From Massilia sp. CF038 (GTDB lineage Bacteria; Pseudomonadota; Gammaproteobacteria; Burkholderiales; Burkholderiaceae_D), in contig NZ_FQWU01000001.1 in assembly GCF_900129765.1 (NCBI RefSeq), forward strand, positions 310,001 through 374,000: 64,000 nt of DNA, written 5' to 3'. Every line of letters starts with the position of its first letter. Position 1 is the stretch's first letter. Both the position numbers and the translations under genes were made by a program. Below the pieces are notes generated by a model. The model saw nothing but the letters and a program-made list of their open reading frames with translations, made no database searches and was not told where the DNA came from. This document shows positions 1 through 8,440 of this stretch, piece after piece.

Positions 1-693
1 GCCCAGACGGCTGCCATTGGGGCTGGACTGGTGGGCTTGCTGTCACTGTTTAATATCGGTGGACGTTTCGTTTGGGCATCGTGTTCCGACTACATCGGAC
101 GTAAAGCAACCTATTTCGTTTTTCTCGTGCTCGGCTTTATCCTCTATGCATCGATTCCTTCGCTTGCACACGCCGGTAATCTGTTCCTGTTTGTGACTGC
201 TTTCTGTATCATCCTGTCCATGTATGGCGGCGGCTTTGCAACCATTCCAGCCTACCTGGCCGACCTGTTCGGCACCCAGATGGTTGGTGCGATTCATGGT
301 CGTCTTCTGACCGCGTGGTCGGTGGCGGGCGTGTTCGGTCCGGTGCTGGTCAATTACATCCGCGAGTATCAATTGTCGACGGGTGTGCCAAAGGCGCAAG
401 CGTATGATGTGACGATGTACATCCTGGCCGGCATGATCGTGCTTGGCTTCCTGTGCAACCTGATGGTGCGTCCGGTTGCGGACAAGTACTTCATGACTGA
501 CGCCGAACTGGCAGTGGAAAAGAAGCTGGCACATGACCGTGATGCGAGCGCCAATGGGACTGGTGCTGCCGGCGCCGCGGTGGCCGTGCGCAGCAATCCG
601 CTGGTCACCGCGTTTGCCTGGGCCGCCGTGGGCATTCCGCTGGCCATCGGCATCTGGCTCACGCTGCAAAAAGCCGCCGTGTTCTTCAAGTAA
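1..693 (+). CDS. OFA-family MFS transporter, C-terminal part (5' end outside window)
   Basis: Reading frame 1 is open from the first base, so the gene begins upstream; about 230 C-terminal residues are visible. Seen: an MFS loop motif (GGRFVWASCSDYIGRK), a GGGFATIPAYLADLFGT stretch typical of the oxalate/formate antiporter (OFA) family, several hydrophobic segments and a last TM segment near the C-terminus. Known of the family: inner-membrane exchange or uptake of small carboxylates. It lies 65 bp upstream of formate dehydrogenase genes on the same strand, so formate or oxalate transport is a reasonable inference; the substrate cannot be read from the sequence. Confidence 0.85.
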   Translation, partial: AQTAAIGAGLVGLLSLFNIGGRFVWASCSDYIGRKATYFVFLVLGFILYASIPSLAHAGNLFLFVTAFCIILSMYGGGFATIPAYLADLFGTQMVGAIHGRLLTAWSVAGVFGPVLVNYIREYQLSTGVPKAQAYDVTMYILAGMIVLGFLCNLMVRPVADKYFMTDAELAVEKKLAHDRDASANGTGAAGAAVAVRSNPLVTAFAWAAVGIPLAIGIWLTLQKAAVFFK

Positions 694-758
694 GGCGCTT
701 GCCGGTGCGCCCTTCGGGGCAGCGCCTGGCAAGGCAAACGATCCAGTCAGGACCAGTC

Positions 759-2459
759 ATGAATCACCCAGTCATTCCCATCGCAGTTCAGGGCAGTACG
801 CGCCAGCGCAAACGCCAGGCACCCAAGGGGCGCCGCGTCGATCCGGACGCGCTGATCGAAGTACAGCGCCTGCTTGGCGGCGCATCGCGCCAGGCCGATC
901 TGCTGATCGAGCATCTGCACAAAATCCAGGATGCGCACGGCAGTTTGTCGGCTGCGCACCTGGCGGCGCTGGCACAGGAAATGAAGCTGCCGCAGGCGGC
1001 CGTGTACGAGGTGGCCACCTTCTACCATCACTTCGACATCGTCAAGGAAGACCAGGTGGCACCAGTTGGCCTGACCGTGCGCGTCTGCGATGGCCTGTCG
1101 TGCGAAATGGCCGGTGCGCAGGATTTGCTGGCTCGTTTGCCGGCCTTGCTGGGCACCGAGGTGCGTGTGATTGCCGCGCCCTGTATCGGGCGCTGCGAAC
1201 AGGCGCCGGCAGCGGTGGTGGGGCAGAACCCGGTGCCGCATGCCAGTTGCGAAAAAATCGCCGGCACGGTGCAAGCCGGGGCGGTGCTGCACGCGCCGCA
1301 AGTGTACACCGGCCTGGCAGCCTACCGCGCTGCTGGCGGCTACCGCCTGCTGGCCGACTGCGTGACCGGCAAGCGCGATGGCGACAGCCTGATCGCGATC
1401 ATGGAAAGCTCGGGCTTGCGTGGCCTGGGCGGGGCCGGCTTCCCGGCCGGCCGCAAATGGCGCATCGTGCGGGCCGAAGCGGGGCCACGCCTGATGGCCA
1501 TCAACATCGATGAAGGCGAGCCAGGCACCTTCAAGGACCGCACCTATCTGGAAACCGATCCGCACCGCTTCATTGAAGGTGCGCTGATTGCCGCCTGGGT
1601 GGTCGGTATCGAGACCATTTACATCTATCTGCGCGACGAATACCACGGCTGCCGCGCCCTGCTGGAGGCGGAACTGGACAAGCTGCGCGCCGATCCGCCC
1701 ATGACCGGCATGCCCGAAATTATTTTGCGGCGCGGTGCCGGCGCCTACATCTGCGGTGAAGAATCGGCCATGATCGAATCGATCGAGGGCAAACGCGGCA
1801 TGCCGCGCCTGCGGCCACCCTATGTGGCCCAGGTCGGCCTGTTCGGGCGGCCCACGCTGGAACACAACTTTGAAACGCTGCACTGGGTGCGCGACATCGT
1901 CGAAAAGGGCGCCGACTGGTTCAGCGGCCACGGACGGCACGGGCGCAAGGGCTTGCGTTCATTTTCTGTGTCGGGTCGGGTGCGCGCGCCCGGCGTCAAA
2001 CTGGCGCCTGCGGGCATCACCATTGCGGAGCTGATCGAGGAGTACTGCGGCGGCATGCAAGAGGGGCACCAGTTTTATGCCTATCTGCCCGGTGGCGCAT
2101 CGGGCGGCATTCTGCCTGCTTCCATGAGCGATATTCCGCTCGACTTTGACACTTTGCAGCCGTATGGCTGCTTTATCGGCTCGGCGGCCGTGGTGGTGCT
2201 GTCCGACCAGGATACGGCGGCAGCGGCGGCGCGCAACACGCTCAAGTTCTTCAAGCACGAGTCGTGCGGGCAGTGCACGCCATGTCGCGTTGGCACGGCC
2301 AAGGCAGTCACGCTGCTTGAACAGCCACAGTGGGATACGGCTTTGCTGGCCGACCTGTCGCAAGTGATGCGTGATGCGTCCATTTGCGGCCTGGGCCAGG
2401 CCGCGCCGAATCCGTTCGACTGCGTGATCAAGTACTTCCCGCACGAGGTAAATGCATGA
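759..2459 (+). CDS. NAD-dependent formate dehydrogenase beta subunit, NuoE-NuoF (FdsG-FdsB) fusion
   Basis: A 566-residue chain. The first ~160 residues are NuoE/FdsG-like with [2Fe-2S] ligands C110-x4-C115 and C142-x3-C146. The rest is NuoF/FdsB-like: GLGGAGFPAG (FMN/NADH fold), RGAGAYICGEESAM, and the [4Fe-4S] motif SCGQCTPCR (C503, C506, C509) with a later Cys in SICGLGQ. Known role: takes electrons from the FdsA subunit through Fe-S clusters and FMN to reduce NAD+ in the cytoplasm. In Cupriavidus fdsG and fdsB are separate; the fused beta chain with a ~940-residue alpha chain matches the architecture of the tungsten enzyme FDH1 of Methylorubrum extorquens. ATG 759 is chosen over an upstream in-frame extension because homology begins there. 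Its stop overlaps the next start (ATGA). Confidence 0.9.
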   Translation: MNHPVIPIAVQGSTRQRKRQAPKGRRVDPDALIEVQRLLGGASRQADLLIEHLHKIQDAHGSLSAAHLAALAQEMKLPQAAVYEVATFYHHFDIVKEDQVAPVGLTVRVCDGLSCEMAGAQDLLARLPALLGTEVRVIAAPCIGRCEQAPAAVVGQNPVPHASCEKIAGTVQAGAVLHAPQVYTGLAAYRAAGGYRLLADCVTGKRDGDSLIAIMESSGLRGLGGAGFPAGRKWRIVRAEAGPRLMAINIDEGEPGTFKDRTYLETDPHRFIEGALIAAWVVGIETIYIYLRDEYHGCRALLEAELDKLRADPPMTGMPEIILRRGAGAYICGEESAMIESIEGKRGMPRLRPPYVAQVGLFGRPTLEHNFETLHWVRDIVEKGADWFSGHGRHGRKGLRSFSVSGRVRAPGVKLAPAGITIAELIEEYCGGMQEGHQFYAYLPGGASGGILPASMSDIPLDFDTLQPYGCFIGSAAVVVLSDQDTAAAAARNTLKFFKHESCGQCTPCRVGTAKAVTLLEQPQWDTALLADLSQVMRDASICGLGQAAPNPFDCVIKYFPHEVNA

Positions 2460-5275
2460 ATGCGATAACACGACTGGGCCGCCAGGCTCTGAGCGGCGAA
2501 GCGGTCAGCTTCGAGATCAATGGCAAGGCTGTGCGCGGCTTCGCGCACGAAACCCTGATCGAGGTGGCCAAGCGCGAGGGGATCGAGATTCCCCACCTGT
2601 GCTACCGCGAAGGCATGGAAGAAGTGGGCAACTGCCGCTCCTGCATGGTGGAGATTGATGGTGAGCGTGTGCTGGCGCCGTCCTGCTGCCGCCATCCGTC
2701 CCAGGGCATGAAAGTCAGCACAGACAGTGCGCGCGCCGTTGCAGCCCAAAAGATGGTGCTCGAAATGCTGTTGTCGGACATGCCGGAAACCGAGTACACG
2801 CGCCATAACGAGGTGGATTTCTGGGCGCGCAAGCTTGCCGTCGGCAAGCCGCGGTTTGCCTCGCGCAGCCAGCCGCGCCAGGACGCCTCGCACGCCGCCA
2901 TCACGGTCAATCTGGACGCATGCATCCAGTGCACCCGCTGCGTGCGCGCCTGCCGCGACGAGCAGGTGAACGACGTGATCGGGCTGGCCTTCCGCGGCGA
3001 CCACGCCCAGATCGTGTTTGATATGGACGACCCGATGGGCAACTCCACCTGCGTGGGCTGTGGCGAATGCGTGCAAGCCTGCCCGACCGGCGCGCTGATG
3101 CCTGCGCGCGAGGCGGCGTTGTCGGTGCCCGATAAAAAAGTCGACTCGGTGTGCCCTTACTGCGGCGTGGGCTGCCAGCTGACCTACAACGTCAAGGACA
3201 ACAAGATACTGTACGTGGAGGGGCGCGACGGCCCGGCCAATCACGAACGCCTGTGCGTCAAGGGCCGCTACGGATTCGATTACGCGCACCACCCGCACCG
3301 CCTGACTGTCCCCCTGATCCGGCGCCCCGATGCACCCAAGCGTGGCGACTTCGTGATGGACCCGGACCGTGTGATGGACGTGTTCCGCGAAGCGAGCTGG
3401 GAAGAAGCGCTGGCGCTGGCGGGCGGCCAACTGGCCACCATTCGCGACACGCATGGCAAGCGCGCGCTGGCCGGTTTTGGCTCGGCCAAAGGCAGCAACG
3501 AAGAAGCCTATCTGTTCCAGAAGCTGGTTCGCACCGGCTTTGGCAGCAATAATGTCGACCACTGCACCCGCTTGTGCCACGCCTCGTCAGTGGCGGCGCT
3601 GCTGGAGGGGATCGGGTCGGGCGCGGTATCGAACCCGGTCATGGATGTCATCAAGGCTGAGGTGGTGATTGTCATCGGCGCCAATCCGACCGTTAATCAC
3701 CCGGTGGCGGCAACCTGGATCAAGAATGCGATCCGCAACGGCACCAAGCTGGTGGTATGCGATCCGCGCCGCTCGGATCTGGCGCGCAGCGCGCACCGCT
3801 ACCTGCAGTTCAAGCCTGACACCGACGTCGCGCTGCTCAACGCAATGATGCACGTGATCGTCAGCGAAGGCCTGGTCGACAAGGACTTCATCGCCAGCCG
3901 CACCATCGGTTACGAGGAGCTGGAAAAGAACGTGGCCGGTTACGATCCGGAGCTGATGGCCCCGATCTGCGGCATCGATGCCGAAACGATCCGCTATGTG
4001 GCGCGGCTGTATGCCACCTCGAAGGGATCGATGATCTTGTGGGGCATGGGCATTTCGCAGCATATTCATGGTACCGACAACGCACGCTGCCTGATCGCGC
4101 TGGCCCTGATGACCGGGCAGATCGGCCGTCCCGGCACTGGCCTGCATCCGCTGCGTGGTCAAAACAATGTGCAGGGCGCGTCGGACGCTGGTTTGATTCC
4201 AATGATGTTCCCCGATTACCAGCGGGTCGACAATCCAGCGGCACATGCCAAGTTTGAACAGGCCTGGGGCGTCAAGCTGGACGACAAGCCCGGCCTGACG
4301 GTGGTGGAGATCATGCATGCGATCAAACGCGGCGAGATTCGCGGCATGTACATCATGGGTGAAAACCCGGCCATGTCCGACCCCGACGCAAACCACGCGC
4401 GCGAATCGCTGGCAGCGCTCGACCATCTGGTGGTGCAGGATATCTTCCTGACCGAGACGGCCTATCTGGCCGACGTGATTCTGCCGGCCAGCGCCTTCCC
4501 CGAAAAAACCGGCAGCTTCACCAATACCGACCGACTGGTGCAGATCGGCCGGCAGGCCATCGATCCGCCAGGCGACGCCCGCCAGGACCTGTGGATCATC
4601 GGCCAGATAGCCGCGCGCATGGGCTTGACCTGGCAGTACGCCCACGTGTCGGAAGTGTTCGACGAAATGCGCCACACCATGCCCAGCATCGGCGGCATCA
4701 CCTGGGAGCGGCTGGAACGCGAACATGCAGTTACCTACCCGTGCACCAAGGAGGGCGACCCCGGCGAGCCAGTGGTATTTACCGACCATTTTCCACGCGA
4801 GAGCGGGCGCGCACGCTTCGTCCCGGCCGACATCATTCCTGCCGACGAGCGGCCGGACGCCGACTACCCAATGGTGCTGATCACGGGTCGACAGCTTGAG
4901 CACTGGCACACGGGCAGCATGACGCGCCGCACGGCGGTGCTGGACGCGATTGAGCCTGATCCGGTGGCGCTGGTGCACCCGCTCGATCTGGCCAGCATGG
5001 GCGGCAAGCCGGGCGACGTGATCACCATCGCCTCGCGCCGTGGCCAGGTTGCCCTGTACGCCCGTGCTGACGACAGCTCGCCGCGGGGGGCGATCTTTGT
5101 CCCGTTCTGCTACTACGAGGCGGCAATCAACAAGCTGACCAACGCTGCGCTCGACCCGTTCGGCAAGATCCCGGAATTCAAATACTGCGCCATCAAGGTG
5201 GCACTGGGCGGCGTTGTGACAGAGCAGGGCAGTTACGGCGGCGGCCAGGTGCTCGCCGCGCTGGACGCGTCATGA
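2456..5275 (+). CDS. fdsA: Formate dehydrogenase alpha (catalytic) subunit FdsA
   Basis: A 939-residue molybdopterin oxidoreductase. Domains in order: N-terminal [2Fe-2S] ferredoxin (CYREGMEEVGNCRSC), NuoG-like Fe-S region, two [4Fe-4S] ferredoxin motifs (CIQCTRCVRAC; CVGCGECVQAC), the CPYCGVGC cluster motif starting at C233, then the bis-MGD catalytic domain with the metal-ligand Cys-His pair C374-H375. The ligand codon is TGC, so this is a cysteine enzyme and not a selenoprotein. Role: oxidises formate to CO2 and passes electrons to the NuoE/F-like subunit. The true start is ATG 2456, overlapping the upstream stop by 4 bp; an in-frame extension to 2384 lies inside the preceding gene. Mo or W at the active site cannot be read directly, but tungstate uptake genes follow in the operon. 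Confidence 0.94.
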   Translation: MNAITRLGRQALSGEAVSFEINGKAVRGFAHETLIEVAKREGIEIPHLCYREGMEEVGNCRSCMVEIDGERVLAPSCCRHPSQGMKVSTDSARAVAAQKMVLEMLLSDMPETEYTRHNEVDFWARKLAVGKPRFASRSQPRQDASHAAITVNLDACIQCTRCVRACRDEQVNDVIGLAFRGDHAQIVFDMDDPMGNSTCVGCGECVQACPTGALMPAREAALSVPDKKVDSVCPYCGVGCQLTYNVKDNKILYVEGRDGPANHERLCVKGRYGFDYAHHPHRLTVPLIRRPDAPKRGDFVMDPDRVMDVFREASWEEALALAGGQLATIRDTHGKRALAGFGSAKGSNEEAYLFQKLVRTGFGSNNVDHCTRLCHASSVAALLEGIGSGAVSNPVMDVIKAEVVIVIGANPTVNHPVAATWIKNAIRNGTKLVVCDPRRSDLARSAHRYLQFKPDTDVALLNAMMHVIVSEGLVDKDFIASRTIGYEELEKNVAGYDPELMAPICGIDAETIRYVARLYATSKGSMILWGMGISQHIHGTDNARCLIALALMTGQIGRPGTGLHPLRGQNNVQGASDAGLIPMMFPDYQRVDNPAAHAKFEQAWGVKLDDKPGLTVVEIMHAIKRGEIRGMYIMGENPAMSDPDANHARESLAALDHLVVQDIFLTETAYLADVILPASAFPEKTGSFTNTDRLVQIGRQAIDPPGDARQDLWIIGQIAARMGLTWQYAHVSEVFDEMRHTMPSIGGITWERLEREHAVTYPCTKEGDPGEPVVFTDHFPRESGRARFVPADIIPADERPDADYPMVLITGRQLEHWHTGSMTRRTAVLDAIEPDPVALVHPLDLASMGGKPGDVITIASRRGQVALYARADDSSPRGAIFVPFCYYEAAINKLTNAALDPFGKIPEFKYCAIKVALGGVVTEQGSYGGGQVLAALDAS

Positions 5276-6138
5276 ACATGAGCGGCCATCCGGGCCGTCA
5301 GCGCCCTGTTCTAAGCTCGGCCAGCGCCGCGTTGACCCACGACGTCGAGGTGGTGGATGAGCGGGGACGGCGCTCCACAGTCGCCATCCCGGCTGAGCGG
5401 CCATTGACGGTGTATGTGGACAAGCGCGAGCTGGTTACCTTGATGACGCTGGGCGGTGCCCCGGAAGCGCTGACGCTCGGATATCTGCGCAACCAGCGCC
5501 TGGTGCGCTCGATCGGCGACATCGTATCGGTGCAGGTCGACTGGGCAGTCGACGCGGTAGCCGTCGTCACCCGCAGCGGCATTGCCGACGTCGAGCAGCG
5601 CACGGCAAAGAAGGTCGTCACGACCGGTTGCGGGCAAGGCTCCGTATTTGGCGGCCTGATGGACGAAGTCGACCAGATTGCGCTGCCGCCGGACGCACGC
5701 CTGCGCCAGTCGACCGTGTACCGCATCGTCGACACCATCCGCACCCAGCAATCGATTTACAAGCAGGCCGGCTCGGTCCATGGCTGCGCGCTGTTTTCCA
5801 GCAGTGGCGAGCTGCTTTACTTTATCGAAGACGTCGGCCGCCATAATGCAGTGGACGCCATCGCCGGCCTGATGTGGCTTGATCAGATGGATGGCGCCGA
5901 CAAGGTGTTCTACACCACCGGGCGGCTAACTTCCGAGATGGTGATCAAGGGCGCGCAAATGGGCATACCGTTTTTGCTGTCGCGTTCAGGCACCACCCAG
6001 ATGGGCCACATGGTGGCCGAGAAGGTCGGCATGTCGCTGCTGTCGCGCTGCACGGGCAAGCACTTCCTGCTGCTGACCGGGCATGATCGGCTGGTATTCG
6101 AGCCCGCGCTGCTTGACGTTTCCCCCAATACGGCCTGA
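5272..6138 (+). CDS. fdhD: Formate dehydrogenase accessory sulfurtransferase FdhD
   Basis: 288 residues, starting in a 4-bp ATGA overlap with fdsA. FdhD passes sulfur from IscS to the bis-MGD cofactor of formate dehydrogenase, a step required for activity. Seen: the Cys-loop region reads TTGCGQGS with a single cysteine (C120), and typical C-terminal motifs GAMFS-like HGCALFSSSGELLYFIEDVGRHNA and FYTTGRLTSEMV are present. E. coli FdhD has two loop cysteines (C-x2-C); only the first is present here. Position directly after the catalytic subunit corresponds to fdsC in fds operons. Confidence 0.92.
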   Translation: MNMSGHPGRQRPVLSSASAALTHDVEVVDERGRRSTVAIPAERPLTVYVDKRELVTLMTLGGAPEALTLGYLRNQRLVRSIGDIVSVQVDWAVDAVAVVTRSGIADVEQRTAKKVVTTGCGQGSVFGGLMDEVDQIALPPDARLRQSTVYRIVDTIRTQQSIYKQAGSVHGCALFSSSGELLYFIEDVGRHNAVDAIAGLMWLDQMDGADKVFYTTGRLTSEMVIKGAQMGIPFLLSRSGTTQMGHMVAEKVGMSLLSRCTGKHFLLLTGHDRLVFEPALLDVSPNTA

Positions 6139-6839
6139 TGCTGGACGCTAGCGCGCGCGCCTTCGGCTTGCTGTTTTCCGGCGATGCGGCGCTGTGGGGC
6201 ATCGTCTGGATTTCGCTCAAGACCAGCATGGTGGCCTTGTTCCTGGCAGCGCCGCTGGCGATACTGCTCGGTTATGCGATCGCCATCTTTCGTTTTCGCG
6301 GCCGTCGCCTGGCCATCTGGCTGGTGCAGGCCACGCTTTCGCTGCCCACTGTGCTGATCGGGCTGTTGCTGTATCTGCTGCTTTCGCGCCACGGACCCTG
6401 GGGCGGCTTGCACTGGCTGTTTTCGCAGCCAGGCGTCATCCTGGGCCAGTTTGTCATTGCCATGCCGGTGCTGGTGGCGTTCACGCTGGCCGCCGTGCAG
6501 GCGGCCGATCCGCGCTATGCCGAGACAGCCATCGCGCATGGCGCCTCGCGCTGGCGCACCATGTGCACGGTGCTGCACGAGGTGCGCTTTGGCGTGATGG
6601 CTGCTGTCATCAGCGGGTTTGGCCGCGTCATCTCGGAGGTCGGTTGTGCGCTCATGGTGGGCGGGAATATCGCCGGCGAGACACGCACCATCACCACTGC
6701 CATCGCGCTGGAAACCAGCAAGGGCGATTTTGCCCAGGGGATTGCGCTGGGCATGGTGCTGATTGCGATTGCGCTGCTGATGAACGGTGCGCTCATGTTC
6801 CTGCAGGGCGACGCCCATGCGGCGGGGGCACGCGCGTGA
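6138..6839 (+). CDS. tupB: ABC transporter permease, tungstate (TupB) type
   Basis: 233 residues with five to six hydrophobic segments and the permease EAA-loop region around AIAHGASRWRTMCTVLHE. Start ATG 6138 shares one base with the fdhD stop (TGATG). A single permease followed by one ATPase and one TupA-like binding protein is the tungstate (Tup) arrangement; molybdate ModB is the main alternative, and the binding protein decides for Tup. Gene order here is B-C-A and not the usual A-B-C. Inferred to bring W (or Mo) oxyanion across the inner membrane for the formate dehydrogenase encoded upstream. Confidence 0.85.
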   Translation: MLDASARAFGLLFSGDAALWGIVWISLKTSMVALFLAAPLAILLGYAIAIFRFRGRRLAIWLVQATLSLPTVLIGLLLYLLLSRHGPWGGLHWLFSQPGVILGQFVIAMPVLVAFTLAAVQAADPRYAETAIAHGASRWRTMCTVLHEVRFGVMAAVISGFGRVISEVGCALMVGGNIAGETRTITTAIALETSKGDFAQGIALGMVLIAIALLMNGALMFLQGDAHAAGARA

Positions 6840-7495
6840 ACGCGGCGCCCATGCTGCTGCTGCGTGGACTGCGCAAGACGCTGGGTGAACGCGTGCTGTT
6901 CGATATCGACACGCTGGCGGTGGAGAAGGGCCGCGCCTACGTGCTGACAGGCGTCAATGGGGCCGGCAAAAGCACCTTGCTGCGCGTGCTGGCCGGACTG
7001 GAGCCTGCCAGCTGCGCAAGCATCAGCTGGCAGGGCGAGGCGCTGCGGCTGGCGCCCTATCCGGCATGTATGCGCACGCGCATTGTGTACGTGCACCAGC
7101 ACCCGGTGCTGTTCTCGACCAGCGTGGCCCACAACGTCGCCTTTGGCCTGCTGGCGCGCGGCATGCCGAAAGCGGCTGCCGCTGCCGAGGCGCAGGCTGC
7201 CATGGAATGGGCCGGCGTGGCCCATCTGCAGGCCAGCGATCCGGCCGTTTTGTCGGGCGGCGAAAAGCAGCGCGTGGCACTGGCGCGCGCCAAGGTCCTG
7301 CGGCCCGATCTGCTGTTGCTCGATGAACCGACCGCCAACCTCGACGGCGCTGCAAGGGAGCAGGTCATTGCCCTGATTCCCGCACTGATCGACGCTGGTA
7401 ATACCGTGATCATGGCTTGCCATGACCGTGATCTGATCAACCTGCCGGGCGTGCGGCGCTTCAAGCTGCGCGACGGCCAACTGGAGTTCAAATGA
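6836..7495 (+). CDS. tupC: ABC transporter ATPase, tungstate (TupC) type
   Basis: 219 residues. Walker A GVNGAGKST, signature LSGGEKQRVALARA and Walker B LLLLDEPTANLD are all intact. I chose GTG 6836 because it makes a 4-bp GTGA overlap with the permease stop, matching the coupling of the other junctions in this operon; ATG 6851 is the alternative. Partner of the upstream permease and downstream binding protein. Confidence 0.88.
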   Translation: MNAAPMLLLRGLRKTLGERVLFDIDTLAVEKGRAYVLTGVNGAGKSTLLRVLAGLEPASCASISWQGEALRLAPYPACMRTRIVYVHQHPVLFSTSVAHNVAFGLLARGMPKAAAAAEAQAAMEWAGVAHLQASDPAVLSGGEKQRVALARAKVLRPDLLLLDEPTANLDGAAREQVIALIPALIDAGNTVIMACHDRDLINLPGVRRFKLRDGQLEFK

Positions 7496-8298
7496 AAAAA
7501 CTGCTCACCCTTCTGGCCTGCGCCGCATTGATATCGCCGTACGCGCTGGCACAGCAGACCATTCGTCTGTCCACCACGACCAGCACCGAAAACTCGGGCT
7601 TGCTGGCTTACCTGCTCCCCGTGTTTGAAGCGAAGACCAGGACCAAGGTACAAGTCATTGCCGTCGGCACCGGCAAGGCGCTGGAGCTGGCCAAAAACGG
7701 CGATGTCGACGTCACGCTGGTGCACGCGCGCCAGGCGGAAGACAAGTTTGTCGCCGACGGCCACGGCGTCGACCGGCGCGATGTGATGTACAACGATTTT
7801 CTGGTGGTGTGCCCGGCCAATGACCCGGCGGGCATCAAGGGCAGCAAGGATGTGATTGGCGCCTTTCGCCAGCTCGCTGCGGGCAAGACCAAATTCATTT
7901 CACGCGGCGACAATTCGGGCACCGAGGTGATGGAGCAGAGCTACTGGAAGACCGCCGGCGCCAAACCCGAAGGCGGACGTTATCTGTCCGCCGGCCTGGG
8001 CATGGGCGAAGTACTGACCATGGCCGCCGAGCTGCAAGCCTGCACTCTGACTGATCGCGCCACCTTTATCGCCTACAAGGCCAAAACCGGCCTGGCGATC
8101 ATGGTTGAAGGTGACAAACGCATGTTCAACCCCTACGGCATCATCGTGGTCAACCCTGCGCGTCACCCCGGCATCAACGAGAAGGGCGCGCGCCTGCTGG
8201 CGGACTGGATCACGTCGGCAGAGGGACAGCGCCAGATCAGCCAGTTCCGTGTGGACGGGCAGCAGGTGTTTTTCCCTTCCGCCGCCACGGGCCCGTGA
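7492..8298 (+). CDS. tupA: Tungstate-binding periplasmic protein TupA
   Basis: 268 residues with a clear signal peptide (MKKLLTLLACAALISPYALA, cleavage after ALA) and, at residues 28-31, the TTTS motif followed by TENSGLLAYLLPVFE that is diagnostic of TupA/WtpA-like tungstate binders. Starts in a 4-bp ATGA overlap with the ATPase gene. It ends an uninterrupted six-gene coupled series starting at 759, which ties oxyanion capture to formate dehydrogenase production. Confidence 0.9.
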   Translation: MKKLLTLLACAALISPYALAQQTIRLSTTTSTENSGLLAYLLPVFEAKTRTKVQVIAVGTGKALELAKNGDVDVTLVHARQAEDKFVADGHGVDRRDVMYNDFLVVCPANDPAGIKGSKDVIGAFRQLAAGKTKFISRGDNSGTEVMEQSYWKTAGAKPEGGRYLSAGLGMGEVLTMAAELQACTLTDRATFIAYKAKTGLAIMVEGDKRMFNPYGIIVVNPARHPGINEKGARLLADWITSAEGQRQISQFRVDGQQVFFPSAATGP

Positions 8299-8384
8299 CG
8301 TGACACGCGCGGCAGTGTCGAATTTCTTTACATCATCTCTGCTTGATTAAACGTAAGTGTTTGATTTTTATCAATCTTCCGGCT

Positions 8385-8402
8385 TTGGCATGCAAATTGC
8401 AT
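8385..8402 (+). promoter_or_regulatory. Sigma-54 (RpoN) promoter of the PEP-CTERM gene
   Basis: TTGGCATG-CAAA-TTGCAT: the GG (8387-8388) and GC (8399-8400) are separated by exactly 10 bases, and both half-sites match the -24/-12 consensus (TTGGCAYG-N4-TTGCW) with one mismatch at most. It lies about 40 bp upstream of the ATG at 8441. RpoN with the PrsK/PrsR system is known to control PEP-CTERM genes in exosortase-containing bacteria. Confidence 0.82.
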
Positions 8403-8440
8403 AAAGTGAACTACTCTTAAAAAAACAGGAATATTGATAC

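Noticed and set aside
3575-3577. Selenocysteine at the formate dehydrogenase active site
   Set aside because: The ligand codon is TGC (Cys); there is no in-frame TGA and no SECIS-like need.
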